The notes under the pieces were generated by a model, which did no database searches, was not told where the DNA came from, and was given only the letters and a program-made list of their open reading frames with translations. This document shows, piece after piece, positions 7,918 to 15,680 of a stretch of DNA of 33,955 nucleotides. The position numbers were made by a program, and so were the translations under genes. Each line of letters starts with the position of its first letter. Position 1 is the first letter of the stretch. The stretch lies in NCBI GenBank assembly GCA_003278165.1, contig QCGU01000013.1, positions 1-33,955 of the forward strand, written 5' to 3'. The DNA comes from Pelagibacteraceae bacterium AG-390-A02. GTDB lineage: Bacteria > Pseudomonadota > Alphaproteobacteria > Pelagibacterales > Pelagibacteraceae.

Positions 7918-7924
7918 AATCTTA

Positions 7925-8812
7925 ATGAAAAATATCATAGTAGTAACTGGTGGCGCTGGATTTGTTGGATCAAATCTGATTGAATTTTTGCTAAATAAAA
8001 CGAAATATAAAATAATAAGTATAGATAATTATTCTTCTGGGACTTTTAAAAATCATATTAAAAATAGTAGGGTCAAATATATAAAAGGTGATACATCTAA
8101 AGTTAAAAAAATACTAAGTTACAAAAAAAGAAAAATAAAATCAATTTTTCATTTTGGAGAATTTGCTAGAATATTTCAAAGCTTCAAAAAATTTGATGAG
8201 TGTTATCAATCCAACACTATTGGATCAAAAGCTGTATTTAAATTTTGTTTAGATAATAATATTAAATTAATTTATTCTGCTACATCTGCTAGTTTGGGGA
8301 ATAGAGGCAATGATAAAAATCTTTCCCCTTATGCATTTACAAAATCAAAAAATTTAGAACTTCTAGAAAATTTAAAAAAATGGTTTGATTTTAGGTTTGA
8401 GATCATATTTTTTTATAATGTTTACGGACCTAGACAAATCAAAGTTGGAGATATGGCGACTGTAATTGGTATATTTGAACATCAATATGAAAACAAACAA
8501 TCATTAAGTGTTGTTAAGCCAGGTACTCAAACAAGACGATTTACACATATTTATGATACTGTTAGAGTTTGCTATGAAGCATTTAAGGCAAATAAGTGTA
8601 AATATTACAGTATTACGAGCAAAAAATCTTATTCTATTTTTAATGTGGCAAAATTGTTTAAAAGCAAAGTAGTGCTCCTAAAACCTAGGCTTGGAGAGAG
8701 ATATGCGTCAGCCTTGACAAAAATATCTAACAAAAACAAGATAATTAGAAAATATGGAAAATTACAATTGAAAGATTATGTAAGTTCCTTTATTAAAAGT
8801 CACAAATTATGA
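7925..8812 (+). CDS. NAD-dependent sugar epimerase/dehydratase (extended SDR, GalE-like)
   Basis: 295 residues of the extended short-chain dehydrogenase family, which act on nucleotide sugars such as UDP-glucose/galactose. The Rossmann motif TGGAGFVGS (Gly9, Gly12, Gly15) and Asp34 of SIDNYSSG bind NAD. The catalytic Tyr136-x-x-x-Lys140 (YAFTK) follows a YSATS strand with Ser/Thr118-121, and the [10 protein letters not shown] and TRRFTHIYD motifs mark substrate binding. It is shorter than typical GalE (about 330) because the C-terminal substrate domain is reduced. It probably provides a sugar for the neighbouring glycan cluster, although it lies on the other side of the 5S gene. Its ATG is 8 bases from the 5S end, leaving no room for a separate promoter between them. 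Its stop overlaps the rpmJ start (ATGA). Confidence 0.9.
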   Translation: MKNIIVVTGGAGFVGSNLIEFLLNKTKYKIISIDNYSSGTFKNHIKNSRVKYIKGDTSKVKKILSYKKRKIKSIFHFGEFARIFQSFKKFDECYQSNTIGSKAVFKFCLDNNIKLIYSATSASLGNRGNDKNLSPYAFTKSKNLELLENLKKWFDFRFEIIFFYNVYGPRQIKVGDMATVIGIFEHQYENKQSLSVVKPGTQTRRFTHIYDTVRVCYEAFKANKCKYYSITSKKSYSIFNVAKLFKSKVVLLKPRLGERYASALTKISNKNKIIRKYGKLQLKDYVSSFIKSHKL

Positions 8813-8934
8813 AAATTAAAAGTTCACTTAAGTCTATTAAAAAAAGAGATTTAAACTCTAAGCTCGTCAGAAGAAGAGGAAGAGTTTATGTAATAAATAA
8901 AACAAACCCAAAATTTAAAGCAAGACAGAAATAG
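8809..8934 (+). CDS. rpmJ: 50S ribosomal protein L36
   Basis: A 41-residue, strongly basic protein that reads [14 protein letters not shown]...[22 protein letters not shown]. This matches the longer, zinc-ligand-free (C-minus) form of L36, whose core is KSLK...[21 protein letters not shown]36 binds 23S rRNA in the large subunit. The ATG overlaps the TGA of the upstream sugar epimerase by four bases, so translation of L36 is probably coupled to an accessory-type gene, which is an odd host for a ribosomal protein. A length of 41 residues is normal for this form. Confidence 0.95.
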   Translation: MKIKSSLKSIKKRDLNSKLVRRRGRVYVINKTNPKFKARQK

Positions 8935-8938
8935 TTTT

Positions 8939-9049
8939 ATGGACAATGAAAACCATAAAAATACTTGGAATAATTTTACAAAATTTGTGTTATGGGGCAC
9001 TGTTGGAGTTATATCTGTATTAGTTTTAATGGCGATATTTCTTTTATAA
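8939..9049 (+). CDS. aa3-type cytochrome c oxidase subunit IV-like small membrane protein
   Basis: A 36-residue protein with a polar start (MDNENHKNTWNNFTKF) followed by a single hydrophobic helix (about 17-36). Its form and place, directly upstream of the transhydrogenase genes, match the tiny bacterial aa3 oxidase subunit IV (COX4_pro_2), commonly found before pntA in alphaproteobacteria. In that family the consensus runs from a histidine-rich start through an F..F.K...W segment into one helix. It would sit in the inner membrane next to the terminal oxidase; its exact job is unclear even in studied species. The call depends on the weak motif plus location. It starts 4 bases after rpmJ. Confidence 0.7.
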   Translation: MDNENHKNTWNNFTKFVLWGTVGVISVLVLMAIFLL

Positions 9050-9069
9050 TATCTTAATTTATATTTATT

Positions 9070-10158
9070 ATGAATTTAGCTTCAGTTTCAGAAAATCGAG
9101 ATATTGAAAAGCGAATAGCAATAACTCCAGAAATTGCAAAAAAATATGTCAGTTTAGGATTTAATTTAACACTACCAAATAATTATGGAACTCACCTAGG
9201 CTTTAATGATGAACATTATAAAAATCTAGGAGTTAATTTTTTAGATAATGAAGAAGAAATAATTAAAAATTCTGAGATTGTTATTCAATTAGGATTACCT
9301 GTTGATGAAAAATTATCATTATTTAAAGAAAATCAAACTTTGATTGGTTCATTAAACGCTTTTGTAAATAAAGAAAAATTAGAGAATTTAAAGTCAAAAA
9401 AAATAAATTGTTTTTCATTGGAGATGCTACCAAGAATTACAAGAGCACAATCGATGGATATTTTATCATCACAAGCTAACCTAGCTGGTTATAAAGCTGT
9501 AGTAGAAGCTTTTCAAGTTTATGAAAGAGCAATTCCAATGATGATGACTGCAGCCGGAACAATTCCTGCAGCAAAAGTATTGGTGGTTGGAGCTGGAGTT
9601 GCCGGATTACAAGCTATCGCAACAGCTAAAAGAATGGGAGCTGTGGTATTTGCAACAGATGTAAGGATGGCCTCAAAAGAACAAGTTGAGAGTTTAGGTG
9701 GAAAATTTCTTACTGTTGAGGGATCTGAGAATTTAGAAACTGAAGGTGGTTATGCAAAAGAAGCATCTGATGAATTTAAAAAGAAACAAGAAGAATTACT
9801 TTCAGAAACATTAAAAAAAATTGATATAGTAATTTGTACAGCTTTAATCCCAGGTAGAGAAGCTCCAAAAATAATAAAAGAGGACATGTTTAAAAATTTA
9901 CAACCAGGTTCAGTAATTTATGACTTAGCAGCAGTTCAAGGAGGAAATACTGTATTTACTGAAGTTGATAAAATTTTGGAAAAAGATGGTGTTAAAATTT
10001 TGGGTGAGGCAAATATATTAAATAAATTACCCGTATCAGCCTCTAATTTGTATGCAAAAAATGTATTTAATTTTGTTTCAAATTTGTATGATAAAGAAAA
10101 TAATAAACTGAATATTAACTTAGAAGATGAAATAATAGAGAAAACGCTCATTAAATAA
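9070..10158 (+). CDS. pntAA: NAD(P) transhydrogenase subunit alpha part 1 (NAD(H)-binding domain I)
   Basis: 362 residues forming the soluble NAD(H)-binding component of the proton-translocating transhydrogenase, which uses the proton gradient to reduce NADP+ with NADH. Seen: the RIAITPE N-terminal AlaDH/PNT motif, the catalytic RITRAQSMD loop (Arg125, Gln127, Asp130) near 122-130, the NAD-binding GAGVAG (Gly174, Gly176, Gly179) followed by Asp at the end of the next strand (FATDVR), and a mobile loop around 225-240. As in Rhodospirillum rubrum, the alpha subunit is split, and the membrane part is encoded by the next gene 2 bases away. Complete, with no unusual residues noticed. Confidence 0.97.
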   Translation: MNLASVSENRDIEKRIAITPEIAKKYVSLGFNLTLPNNYGTHLGFNDEHYKNLGVNFLDNEEEIIKNSEIVIQLGLPVDEKLSLFKENQTLIGSLNAFVNKEKLENLKSKKINCFSLEMLPRITRAQSMDILSSQANLAGYKAVVEAFQVYERAIPMMMTAAGTIPAAKVLVVGAGVAGLQAIATAKRMGAVVFATDVRMASKEQVESLGGKFLTVEGSENLETEGGYAKEASDEFKKKQEELLSETLKKIDIVICTALIPGREAPKIIKEDMFKNLQPGSVIYDLAAVQGGNTVFTEVDKILEKDGVKILGEANILNKLPVSASNLYAKNVFNFVSNLYDKENNKLNINLEDEIIEKTLIK

Positions 10159-10160
10159 CT

Positions 10161-10469
10161 ATGGAAATAGATCCTTTTATATTTAGACTAAGCATATTCA
10201 TATTATCAATATTTGTTGGTTATTATGTTGTATGGAGTGTAACACCTTCCTTACACACTCCGTTAATGTCAGTTACAAATGCAATTTCCTCAGTAATCAT
10301 TGTAGGTGCAATAATTGCAGCGTTATCTGGAGGTGATGGAGTGGTATTCTCATCATCTAGTATTTATGGATTTTTAGCTATTATTTTAGCAGCTGTTAAT
10401 ATCTTTGGTGGATTTTTAGTCACCCAAAGAATGCTTGCTATGTATAAAAAAAAGAAAAAGGATAAATAA
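10161..10469 (+). CDS. pntAB: NAD(P) transhydrogenase subunit alpha part 2 (membrane)
   Basis: 102 residues with three hydrophobic helices (about 8-28, 43-62 and 70-90) and the diagnostic segment VGYYVVWSVTPSLHTPLMSV, followed by TNAISS. This is the membrane domain II part of the split alpha subunit and, together with the PntB helices, forms the proton path in the inner membrane. A lysine-rich tail closes the protein. It lies 2 bases after pntAA and 3 before pntB, so the three are one transcript. Confidence 0.96.
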   Translation: MEIDPFIFRLSIFILSIFVGYYVVWSVTPSLHTPLMSVTNAISSVIIVGAIIAALSGGDGVVFSSSSIYGFLAIILAAVNIFGGFLVTQRMLAMYKKKKKDK

Positions 10470-10472
10470 TTC

Positions 10473-11867
10473 ATGTCTGCAAATCTATCTGCAATTTTAT
10501 ATTTAGTGTCCGGAGTATTATTTATATTAGCTTTAAGAGGGTTATCATCTCCAGAAACTTCAAGGCAAGGAAATTTATTTGGAATAATTGGAATGATAAT
10601 AGCTGTAACTGTTACATTTCTTTCAGTTGGAAATTTTTCATCAGGATTTATTTATGTACTAATATTTTTAGCTATTGGTGGAAGCATTGGTGCTTTCATA
10701 GCGTATCGAATACCAATGACAGCAATGCCAGAATTAGTTGCAGGCTTTCATAGTTTGGTCGGTTTAGCAGCAGTATTTGTTGCAATATCTGCATTTATTA
10801 ATCCTGCAGCTTTTAATCTTGGAACTCCAGGAAATATTAAGCTTGCAAGTTTAATTGAAATGGCGATTGGAGCAGCAGTTGGTGCAATTACTTTTTCTGG
10901 TTCAGTTATTGCATTTTTAAAATTACAAGGAATAATGTCTGGTGCTCCAATAACATTTAAAGGTCAGCACTTATTAAATGCATTATTATTAATATTAATT
11001 GTAATATTAACAATTTATCTTTGTTCAACTCAATCATCTAATTTATTTTGGATATTAATTGCAGTTTCTTTTTTAATAGGATTTTTAATTATCATTCCCA
11101 TTGGCGGTGCTGACATGCCAGTTGTAATTTCTATGTTAAATTCTTATTCAGGGTGGGCTGCGGCTGGAATTGGATTTACTTTAGAAAATACAGCTCTAAT
11201 TATAACTGGTGCATTAGTTGGATCATCTGGAGCTATTCTTTCATACATTATGTGTAAGGGAATGAATAGATCATTCTTTAATGTAATATTAGGTGGTTTT
11301 GGTGCTACTGACCAAACAACTGGAGGTCAAAGTAAAGAGCAAAGACCAGTAAAAAGTGGTAATGCTGATGATGCAGCTTTTTTAATGAAAAATGCCTCTT
11401 CAGTTATAATTGTTCCAGGATATGGTATGGCAGTAGCACAAGCACAGCATGCCTTAAGAGAAATGGTAGATACATTAAAGAAGAACGATATAAAGGTGTC
11501 TTATGCAATTCACCCAGTAGCAGGAAGAATGCCTGGACATATGAACGTTTTATTAGCAGAGGCAAACGTGCCATATGATGAAGTTTTTGAATTAGAAGAA
11601 ATAAATAATGATTTTGCAAATGCAGATGTTGCTTTTGTAATTGGTGCAAATGATGTGACAAATCCAGTTGCAAAAACCGATCCACAAAGTCCAATATATG
11701 GAATGCCAGTTCTTGATGTTGAAAAATGTAAATCTGTATTATTTGTCAAAAGGAGCTTGTCTCCTGGATATGCAGGAATCGATAATGATTTATTTTATAA
11801 AGAAAATACATTGATGTTATTTGCAGATGCAAAAAAAATGACAGAAGATATTACAAAGAATTTATAG
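10473..11867 (+). CDS. pntB: NAD(P) transhydrogenase subunit beta
   Basis: 464 residues, the normal length. The first ~260 residues hold eight or nine membrane helices, including the EYRIPMTAMPELVAGFHSLVG-like stretch (here YRIPMTAMPELVAGFHS, with the conserved histidine for proton transfer). The soluble NADP(H)-binding domain III follows, with VIIVPGYGMAVAQAQ, HPVAGRMPGHMNVLLAEA, VIGANDVTNP and a final KRSLSPGYAGIDN loop. The protein completes the transhydrogenase that supplies NADPH at the expense of the proton gradient. It is followed after 5 bases by the transaldolase gene, so the operon runs on. Confidence 0.97.
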   Translation: MSANLSAILYLVSGVLFILALRGLSSPETSRQGNLFGIIGMIIAVTVTFLSVGNFSSGFIYVLIFLAIGGSIGAFIAYRIPMTAMPELVAGFHSLVGLAAVFVAISAFINPAAFNLGTPGNIKLASLIEMAIGAAVGAITFSGSVIAFLKLQGIMSGAPITFKGQHLLNALLLILIVILTIYLCSTQSSNLFWILIAVSFLIGFLIIIPIGGADMPVVISMLNSYSGWAAAGIGFTLENTALIITGALVGSSGAILSYIMCKGMNRSFFNVILGGFGATDQTTGGQSKEQRPVKSGNADDAAFLMKNASSVIIVPGYGMAVAQAQHALREMVDTLKKNDIKVSYAIHPVAGRMPGHMNVLLAEANVPYDEVFELEEINNDFANADVAFVIGANDVTNPVAKTDPQSPIYGMPVLDVEKCKSVLFVKRSLSPGYAGIDNDLFYKENTLMLFADAKKMTEDITKNL

Positions 11868-11872
11868 ATTTA

Positions 11873-12571
11873 ATGAATACAAAAATTTTTTGTGATATTG
11901 CAGACATATCTTCAATTAAAATATTTAATAAGAAAAAAATTGTAAAAGGATTTACAACAAATCCAAGCTTAATGAGAAAAGCTGGAGCAAGAGATTATAA
12001 ATCATATTCTAAACAAATACTTAAAGTTTGTAAAAATAAACCAATTTCTTTTGAAGTGTTTGCCGATGATCAAAAATCAATGATTGAGCAAGGAGAAGAA
12101 ATAAATACTTGGGGAAAAAATGTATACGTTAAAGTTCCAGTAGTTAACTCAAAAAATAAGTTTTCAGGTAATGTTATAAAAGAGCTAAATAGTAAAAATA
12201 TTAAATTAAATATAACTGCAGTATATACAGCTGCCCAAACTGCAAAAATACTTAAAGTAATAAACAAAAATACAAAAGTAATCATTTCAATTTTTGCAGG
12301 AAGAGCAGGAGATACTGGTAAAGATCCAATTCCTGAATTTATAAAAAGTATAAAATTATCAAAGAAATTTAAAAATGTAGAGATCTTATGGGCTAGCGTG
12401 AGAGAACCTTATAATTATTTGCAAGCTAAACAATTAGGATGTCAAATAATCACTATCCCTCCGACTTTGATTGAAAAAATTGAAAAATTCGGAAAGTCTT
12501 TCAATCAGCTAACTGTTGAAACAGTAAAAGCATTTTTAGTTGATAGCAAAAAATCTAATTTTAAAATTTAG
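11873..12571 (+). CDS. tal: Transaldolase (small TalC/FSA-type)
   Basis: 232 residues, the length of the short bacterial transaldolase/fructose-6-phosphate aldolase class. The TIM-barrel motifs are clear: FCDIAD near the start, GFTTNPSLM (26-34), VYVKVPV with Lys87 as the Schiff-base lysine, NITAVYTAAQ, SIFAGRAGDTG and LWASVREPYN. It interconverts sedoheptulose-7-P plus glyceraldehyde-3-P with erythrose-4-P plus fructose-6-P in the non-oxidative pentose phosphate pathway. The transketolase of that pathway is in the opposing operon at 18864-20822. True transaldolase and FSA activities cannot be separated with certainty by eye. Its stop lies 6 bases before the tRNA-fMet 3' end, in convergent orientation and with no terminator between. 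Confidence 0.9.
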   Translation: MNTKIFCDIADISSIKIFNKKKIVKGFTTNPSLMRKAGARDYKSYSKQILKVCKNKPISFEVFADDQKSMIEQGEEINTWGKNVYVKVPVVNSKNKFSGNVIKELNSKNIKLNITAVYTAAQTAKILKVINKNTKVIISIFAGRAGDTGKDPIPEFIKSIKLSKKFKNVEILWASVREPYNYLQAKQLGCQIITIPPTLIEKIEKFGKSFNQLTVETVKAFLVDSKKSNFKI

Positions 12572-12577
12572 TTAAAT

Positions 12578-12654
<77 letters not shown>

Positions 12655-12660
12655 ATATAT

Positions 12661-12855
12661 CTAAATTCTATTCTTGAGTTTATTTAACTTTTTAACTCTT
12701 TTGATGTTTTCTTGAAGAATTCTTTTTTTTTTTTCAGAAGGTTTTTCGTAAGTATTTTTTAATTTTATAACTTTAAAAAAACCATCTCTTTGCAGTTTTC
12801 TCTTTAAAACTCTTAATGCTTGTTCAACATTATTATCTTTAACTTCTATTTTAAT
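12661..12855 (-). CDS. rpsU: 30S ribosomal protein S21, probable ATT start
   Basis: 64 residues if begun at ATT (12853-12855). S21 helps the 30S subunit pair with the mRNA Shine-Dalgarno region during initiation. The core KDNNVEQALRVLKRKLQRDG and YEKPSEKKKR are unmistakable. No ATG or GTG lies at the right place. A TTG at 12865-12867 overlaps the strong GGAGG (12861-12865) and would add four residues, whereas ATT sits 5 bases after GGAGG. Starting there gives (M)KIEVKDNNV, which lines up exactly with the alphaproteobacterial MQVLVRDNNV start. The gene is followed by tRNA-fMet. Identity is near certain; the start codon is inferred. Confidence 0.95.
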   Translation of the reverse strand: MKIEVKDNNVEQALRVLKRKLQRDGFFKVIKLKNTYEKPSEKKKRILQENIKRVKKLNKLKNRI

Positions 12856-12860
12856 AACTA

Positions 12861-12865
12861 CCTCC
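12861..12865 (-). promoter_or_regulatory. Shine-Dalgarno of rpsU that decides the start
   Basis: Read on the minus strand, GGAGG lies 5 bases upstream of an ATT codon that aligns with the first residue of S21 relatives. It is among the most perfect ribosome-binding sites in this window, where most genes have weak or no sites. Its position excludes the upstream TTG, which it overlaps. Confidence 0.75.
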
Positions 12866-12918
12866 AAAAAAAAGGTTTGTTATCACTTTTATTAATTTAT
12901 GTCTATTAGTTTTGTTCA

Positions 12919-13500
12919 TTATACACTTGTTTGATTTACTTTATTTTGTTTCTCTTTTTCCTTTTTCTCTCTCTTAATTCTTCTTTCAGCTTTTTCTATT
13001 GCGCCTAGAAGGTCTTTTTGAGAAAATAAATTCAATGCTACAGGATCTTTAGGGTTTAGATTGTTATAATTCCAGTAACTTTTATTTCTTATTGAAGTTA
13101 CTGAATTTTTTGTAATTCCAACTAATTTAGCTATTTGTGAATCTTTTAAAATATTATGTTGTCTTATAAGCCACAAAGCAGAATCTGGTTTGTCCTGTCT
13201 TTTTGAAAGAGGGATATATTTTTTAATTTTCTTTTCATTGTTTGAAATTTCAATGTCACTACTTTTGATTTGCAATGGTCTACTTTCGTCTTTAGATGAT
13301 AATTCTATTTCTTCTCTTGAAAGTTGTCCTGAAATAATTGGATTATAAGCTTTAATTCCTTTCGCAACCTCTCCATCTGCTATACCTTGTATCTCTACAA
13401 CGTGTAGTTTACAAAAATCTGCAATTTGTTTAAATGTTAGAGTTGTATTTTCTACCAACCAAACAGCAGTAGCCATTGGCATTAGGGGTGCATTTGACAT
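12919..13500 (-). CDS. trcR: TrcR-type cell-cycle transcriptional regulator (DUF1013)
   Basis: 193 residues that follow the alphaproteobacterial DUF1013 pattern: MSNAPLMPMATAVWLVEN at the start, QIADFCKLHVVEIQGIADGEVA (24-45), GQLSREEIE, then a second segment PDSALWLIRQHNILKDSQIAKLVG, which looks like a helix-turn-helix, and NLNPKDPVALNLFSQ, ending in a charged helix. DUF1013 proteins are called TrcR after the Caulobacter regulator; the name is by family resemblance. The duplicated ALWLI/AVWLV-type segment suggests two similar helix-turn-helix units. Its start codon abuts the rpmE stop, so rpmE and trcR form one transcript. Confidence 0.85.
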   Translation of the reverse strand: MSNAPLMPMATAVWLVENTTLTFKQIADFCKLHVVEIQGIADGEVAKGIKAYNPIISGQLSREEIELSSKDESRPLQIKSSDIEISNNEKKIKKYIPLSKRQDKPDSALWLIRQHNILKDSQIAKLVGITKNSVTSIRNKSYWNYNNLNPKDPVALNLFSQKDLLGAIEKAERRIKREKKEKEKQNKVNQTSV

Positions 13501-13731
13501 TTAGTTTTTCTTTTCTGATTTAAAGTTTTGAAATTTTTTATTAAATTTACTAATTCGACCTTTATCCATTAATTTCTGTTTTCCACCCGTCCACGCGGCG
13601 TGTGATTTGGGATCAATTTCAAGTTTAAGTAAATCACCTTCAGCGCCCCAAGTTGATTTAGTTTCAAATTGTGTACCGTCAGTCATTTCTACTTTAATAG
13701 TATGATAGTTTGGATGAATATTTTTTTTCAT
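13501..13731 (-). CDS. rpmE: 50S ribosomal protein L31
   Basis: 76 residues beginning [20 protein letters not shown], the standard L31 start, with the HAAWTGG segment and a basic tail. The cysteines that bind zinc in the C-plus form are absent, so this is the zinc-free form seen in many alphaproteobacteria. L31 bridges the two ribosomal subunits near 5S rRNA. It lies 35 bases after suhB and directly before trcR. Confidence 0.96.
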   Translation of the reverse strand: MKKNIHPNYHTIKVEMTDGTQFETKSTWGAEGDLLKLEIDPKSHAAWTGGKQKLMDKGRISKFNKKFQNFKSEKKN

Positions 13732-13766
13732 GCCGAGACTTATAGCAAAAGAATTTTTTAAAACAA

Positions 13767-14507
13767 TTAAAAGTTAACTAATTTTTCAAGCATTTTGTGG
13801 TTAATTGCACTACTTGAAGCTCGGATATCAATATTTTTTATATCAAACTTGTTAATTTCGTTAACTATTCCACCGGCCTCTTCAACCATCAAAGCACCAG
13901 CTGCTACATCCCAAATATTTATTTTATTATGAAAAAAACCATCAAGTCTGCCCGATGCTACATATGCAAGATCAAGAGCCGCACATCCACTGTATCTCAT
14001 GTTAAGATCGCTAAATTTTACTCCTTCATGGTTGCTTGAGAACAAACAATCCTCAGTAGTGTTTTTATTTGAAACTCTTAGTCTTTGATTGTTTAAGTAC
14101 GCTCCCTTGTTTTTTTCAGAAAAGAACATCTCATCTTTTATTGGATCGAAAATTAATCCACTCATAATTTCGTTGTTAGACATATGTGCAATGCAAATAG
14201 CAAAATGAGGAATACCGTGAAGAAAATTAGTAGTTCCATCAATTGGGTCTATAATCCAAAAATTTTCTTTATCTTTATTATTTATCTTGCCAGTTTCTTC
14301 TGTAATAAATGAATAATGTTTTTTTGATTTAGACAATTCTTCAATTAAAATTTTTTCTACATTTTGATCCGTTTTTGTAACAAAATCGTAAGGTCCTTTT
14401 TTTGAAACTTGTAATTTTTCCACCTCACCAAAATCTCTTATCACAGATTTAGATGCTTTTTCTGCAGCTTTTATCATTAAGTTAAGGTTTGATGATATTG
14501 ATATCAT
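13767..14507 (-). CDS. suhB: Inositol monophosphatase family protein (SuhB-like)
   Basis: 246 residues with the lithium-sensitive phosphatase signature: TEETG (Glu70-Glu71), [12 protein letters not shown] (Asp87, Asp90) and [16 protein letters not shown] (about 205-220), which together bind the Mg2+ ions and phosphate. It dephosphorylates inositol-1-phosphate or a similar sugar phosphate. In some bacteria SuhB also joins ribosomal-RNA antitermination complexes, a role that cannot be read from sequence. It starts one base after the efp stop, so it is co-translated in the tkt-to-suhB chain. The exact substrate is uncertain. Confidence 0.92.
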   Translation of the reverse strand: MISISSNLNLMIKAAEKASKSVIRDFGEVEKLQVSKKGPYDFVTKTDQNVEKILIEELSKSKKHYSFITEETGKINNKDKENFWIIDPIDGTTNFLHGIPHFAICIAHMSNNEIMSGLIFDPIKDEMFFSEKNKGAYLNNQRLRVSNKNTTEDCLFSSNHEGVKFSDLNMRYSGCAALDLAYVASGRLDGFFHNKINIWDVAAGALMVEEAGGIVNEINKFDIKNIDIRASSSAINHKMLEKLVNF

Positions 14508-14508
14508 T

Positions 14509-15069
14509 TTAAATCTTTTTTACGTATTCTAAATTTCGAGTATCAACAATTACCTCATCTCCTGCCTCTATAAATGGTGGAACTTGAATATTTAAACCAT
14601 TATCTAGAGTTGCTGGTTTGTAAGAGGAAGATACAGTTTGACCTTTTAATGCTGCATCAGTGGTTTCTATTTTGCATTGTACTTGATTTGGTAATTCAAC
14701 AGAAATTGGATTTTCATTATAAAAACTTACAGACACCTCAAGATTTTCAGTTAATAATTTTCCTTGTTCTCCAATAATTTCTTTTTTAATTTCAATTTGT
14801 TCAAAAGATTTTGGTTCCATAAAAAAATAATTAACATCATCTTCATAGAGATAATTGAATTTATTTTCATTTAATGATGCTTTCTCTACAGTTTCACTAG
14901 ATCTAAATCTTTCATTTAATTTAGTATTTTTACCAACACTTTTCATCTCTACTTGTGCAAACGCTCCTCCTTTTCCAGGTTTTACATGTTGTGTTTTTAG
15001 AACTTGCCAAAGATCATTCTTATATTCTAAGAGCATTCCAACTCTAATTTCGCTTGCGTTTATTTTCAT
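14509..15069 (-). CDS. efp: Elongation factor P
   Basis: 186 residues, the usual size, with three beta-barrel domains. The N-terminal KOW-like domain ends in the loop HVKPGKGGAFAQV, with Lys33 at the tip, where E. coli EF-P carries beta-lysine on Lys34. The C-terminal signature (KGQTVSSSYKPATLDNG, then VPPFIEAGDEV) is complete. EF-P relieves ribosome stalling at polyproline stretches. No modification enzymes (EpmA/EpmB or a rhamnosyltransferase) are encoded within this window. The start overlaps the thiE stop by 4 bases. Confidence 0.97.
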   Translation of the reverse strand: MKINASEIRVGMLLEYKNDLWQVLKTQHVKPGKGGAFAQVEMKSVGKNTKLNERFRSSETVEKASLNENKFNYLYEDDVNYFFMEPKSFEQIEIKKEIIGEQGKLLTENLEVSVSFYNENPISVELPNQVQCKIETTDAALKGQTVSSSYKPATLDNGLNIQVPPFIEAGDEVIVDTRNLEYVKKI

Positions 15070-15680
15070 TTTAGACTTTCTATAGCTTCTGCAGGTTTGT
15101 ATTTTTTATTTTTCCAAATAAAGCCTGAGATAGCTAAAAAATTTGCATTGTTCAATAAAAGTTTTTTATAGTTTTTGTTTGTTATTCCACCAATTGCCAC
15201 AATAGGAATATTTGTTAATTTCTTTGCTTTATTTAAAGTATTTATGTTGGATTTATATTTAGCTTTTTTTGTTTTTGTTGGAAAAAAAGCACCAAATGCA
15301 ATGTAATCAGCTTTATTTTTAATAGCTTCTTTGGCTAGTTTAATTGAGTTATGACATGTTATTCCAATAATTTTATTCCCAACTATTTTTTTTGCTTCTT
15401 TAATATTTGTATCTTTTTGTCCTAAATGACATCCATCAGCATTTAATTTTTTAGCAAGAATTGGATCATCATTCACGATGAATTTTATATTATTTTTTTT
15501 ACACAAATGTTTGATTTTTTTTCCTAAAAAAATTTTTTTTTCATAAGAGTATTTTTTAAATCTCATTTGAAAAAAACTTATTTTATGTGATTTTAATACT
15601 TCATTTAGAGTTTGGTAAAAATTTTTTGGAATTTTGTTTGGAGAGATGAGATAAATAAATTTTTTTTTATTTATTCTCAA
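15066..15680 (-). CDS. thiE: Thiamine-phosphate synthase-like protein (ThiE)
   Basis: 204 residues of the ThiE/TenI TIM-barrel family. Seen: QMRFKK (pyrophosphate-binding, normally QLR.K), FIVNDDPILAKKLNADGCHLGQKD (Asp residues for Mg2+ and the pyrimidine), IGITCHN, YIAFGAFFPTKTK and PIVAIGGI. ThiE joins HMP-pyrophosphate to the thiazole phosphate to make thiamine phosphate. The key D, H and TKTK elements are kept, so activity is likely, although a TenI-type relative cannot be excluded. The start overlaps the fba stop by 14 bases and its end overlaps the efp start. It sits in a sugar-phosphate operon next to transketolase, a thiamine-diphosphate enzyme. Confidence 0.82.
   Translation of the reverse strand: MRINKKKFIYLISPNKIPKNFYQTLNEVLKSHKISFFQMRFKKYSYEKKIFLGKKIKHLCKKNNIKFIVNDDPILAKKLNADGCHLGQKDTNIKEAKKIVGNKIIGITCHNSIKLAKEAIKNKADYIAFGAFFPTKTKKAKYKSNINTLNKAKKLTNIPIVAIGGITNKNYKKLLLNNANFLAISGFIWKNKKYKPAEAIESLK

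Noticed and set aside
11404-11749. Two overlapping minus-strand open frames inside pntB
   Set aside because: Antisense to the conserved NADP-binding domain; low-complexity His/Leu-rich or fragmentary translations with no start signals.
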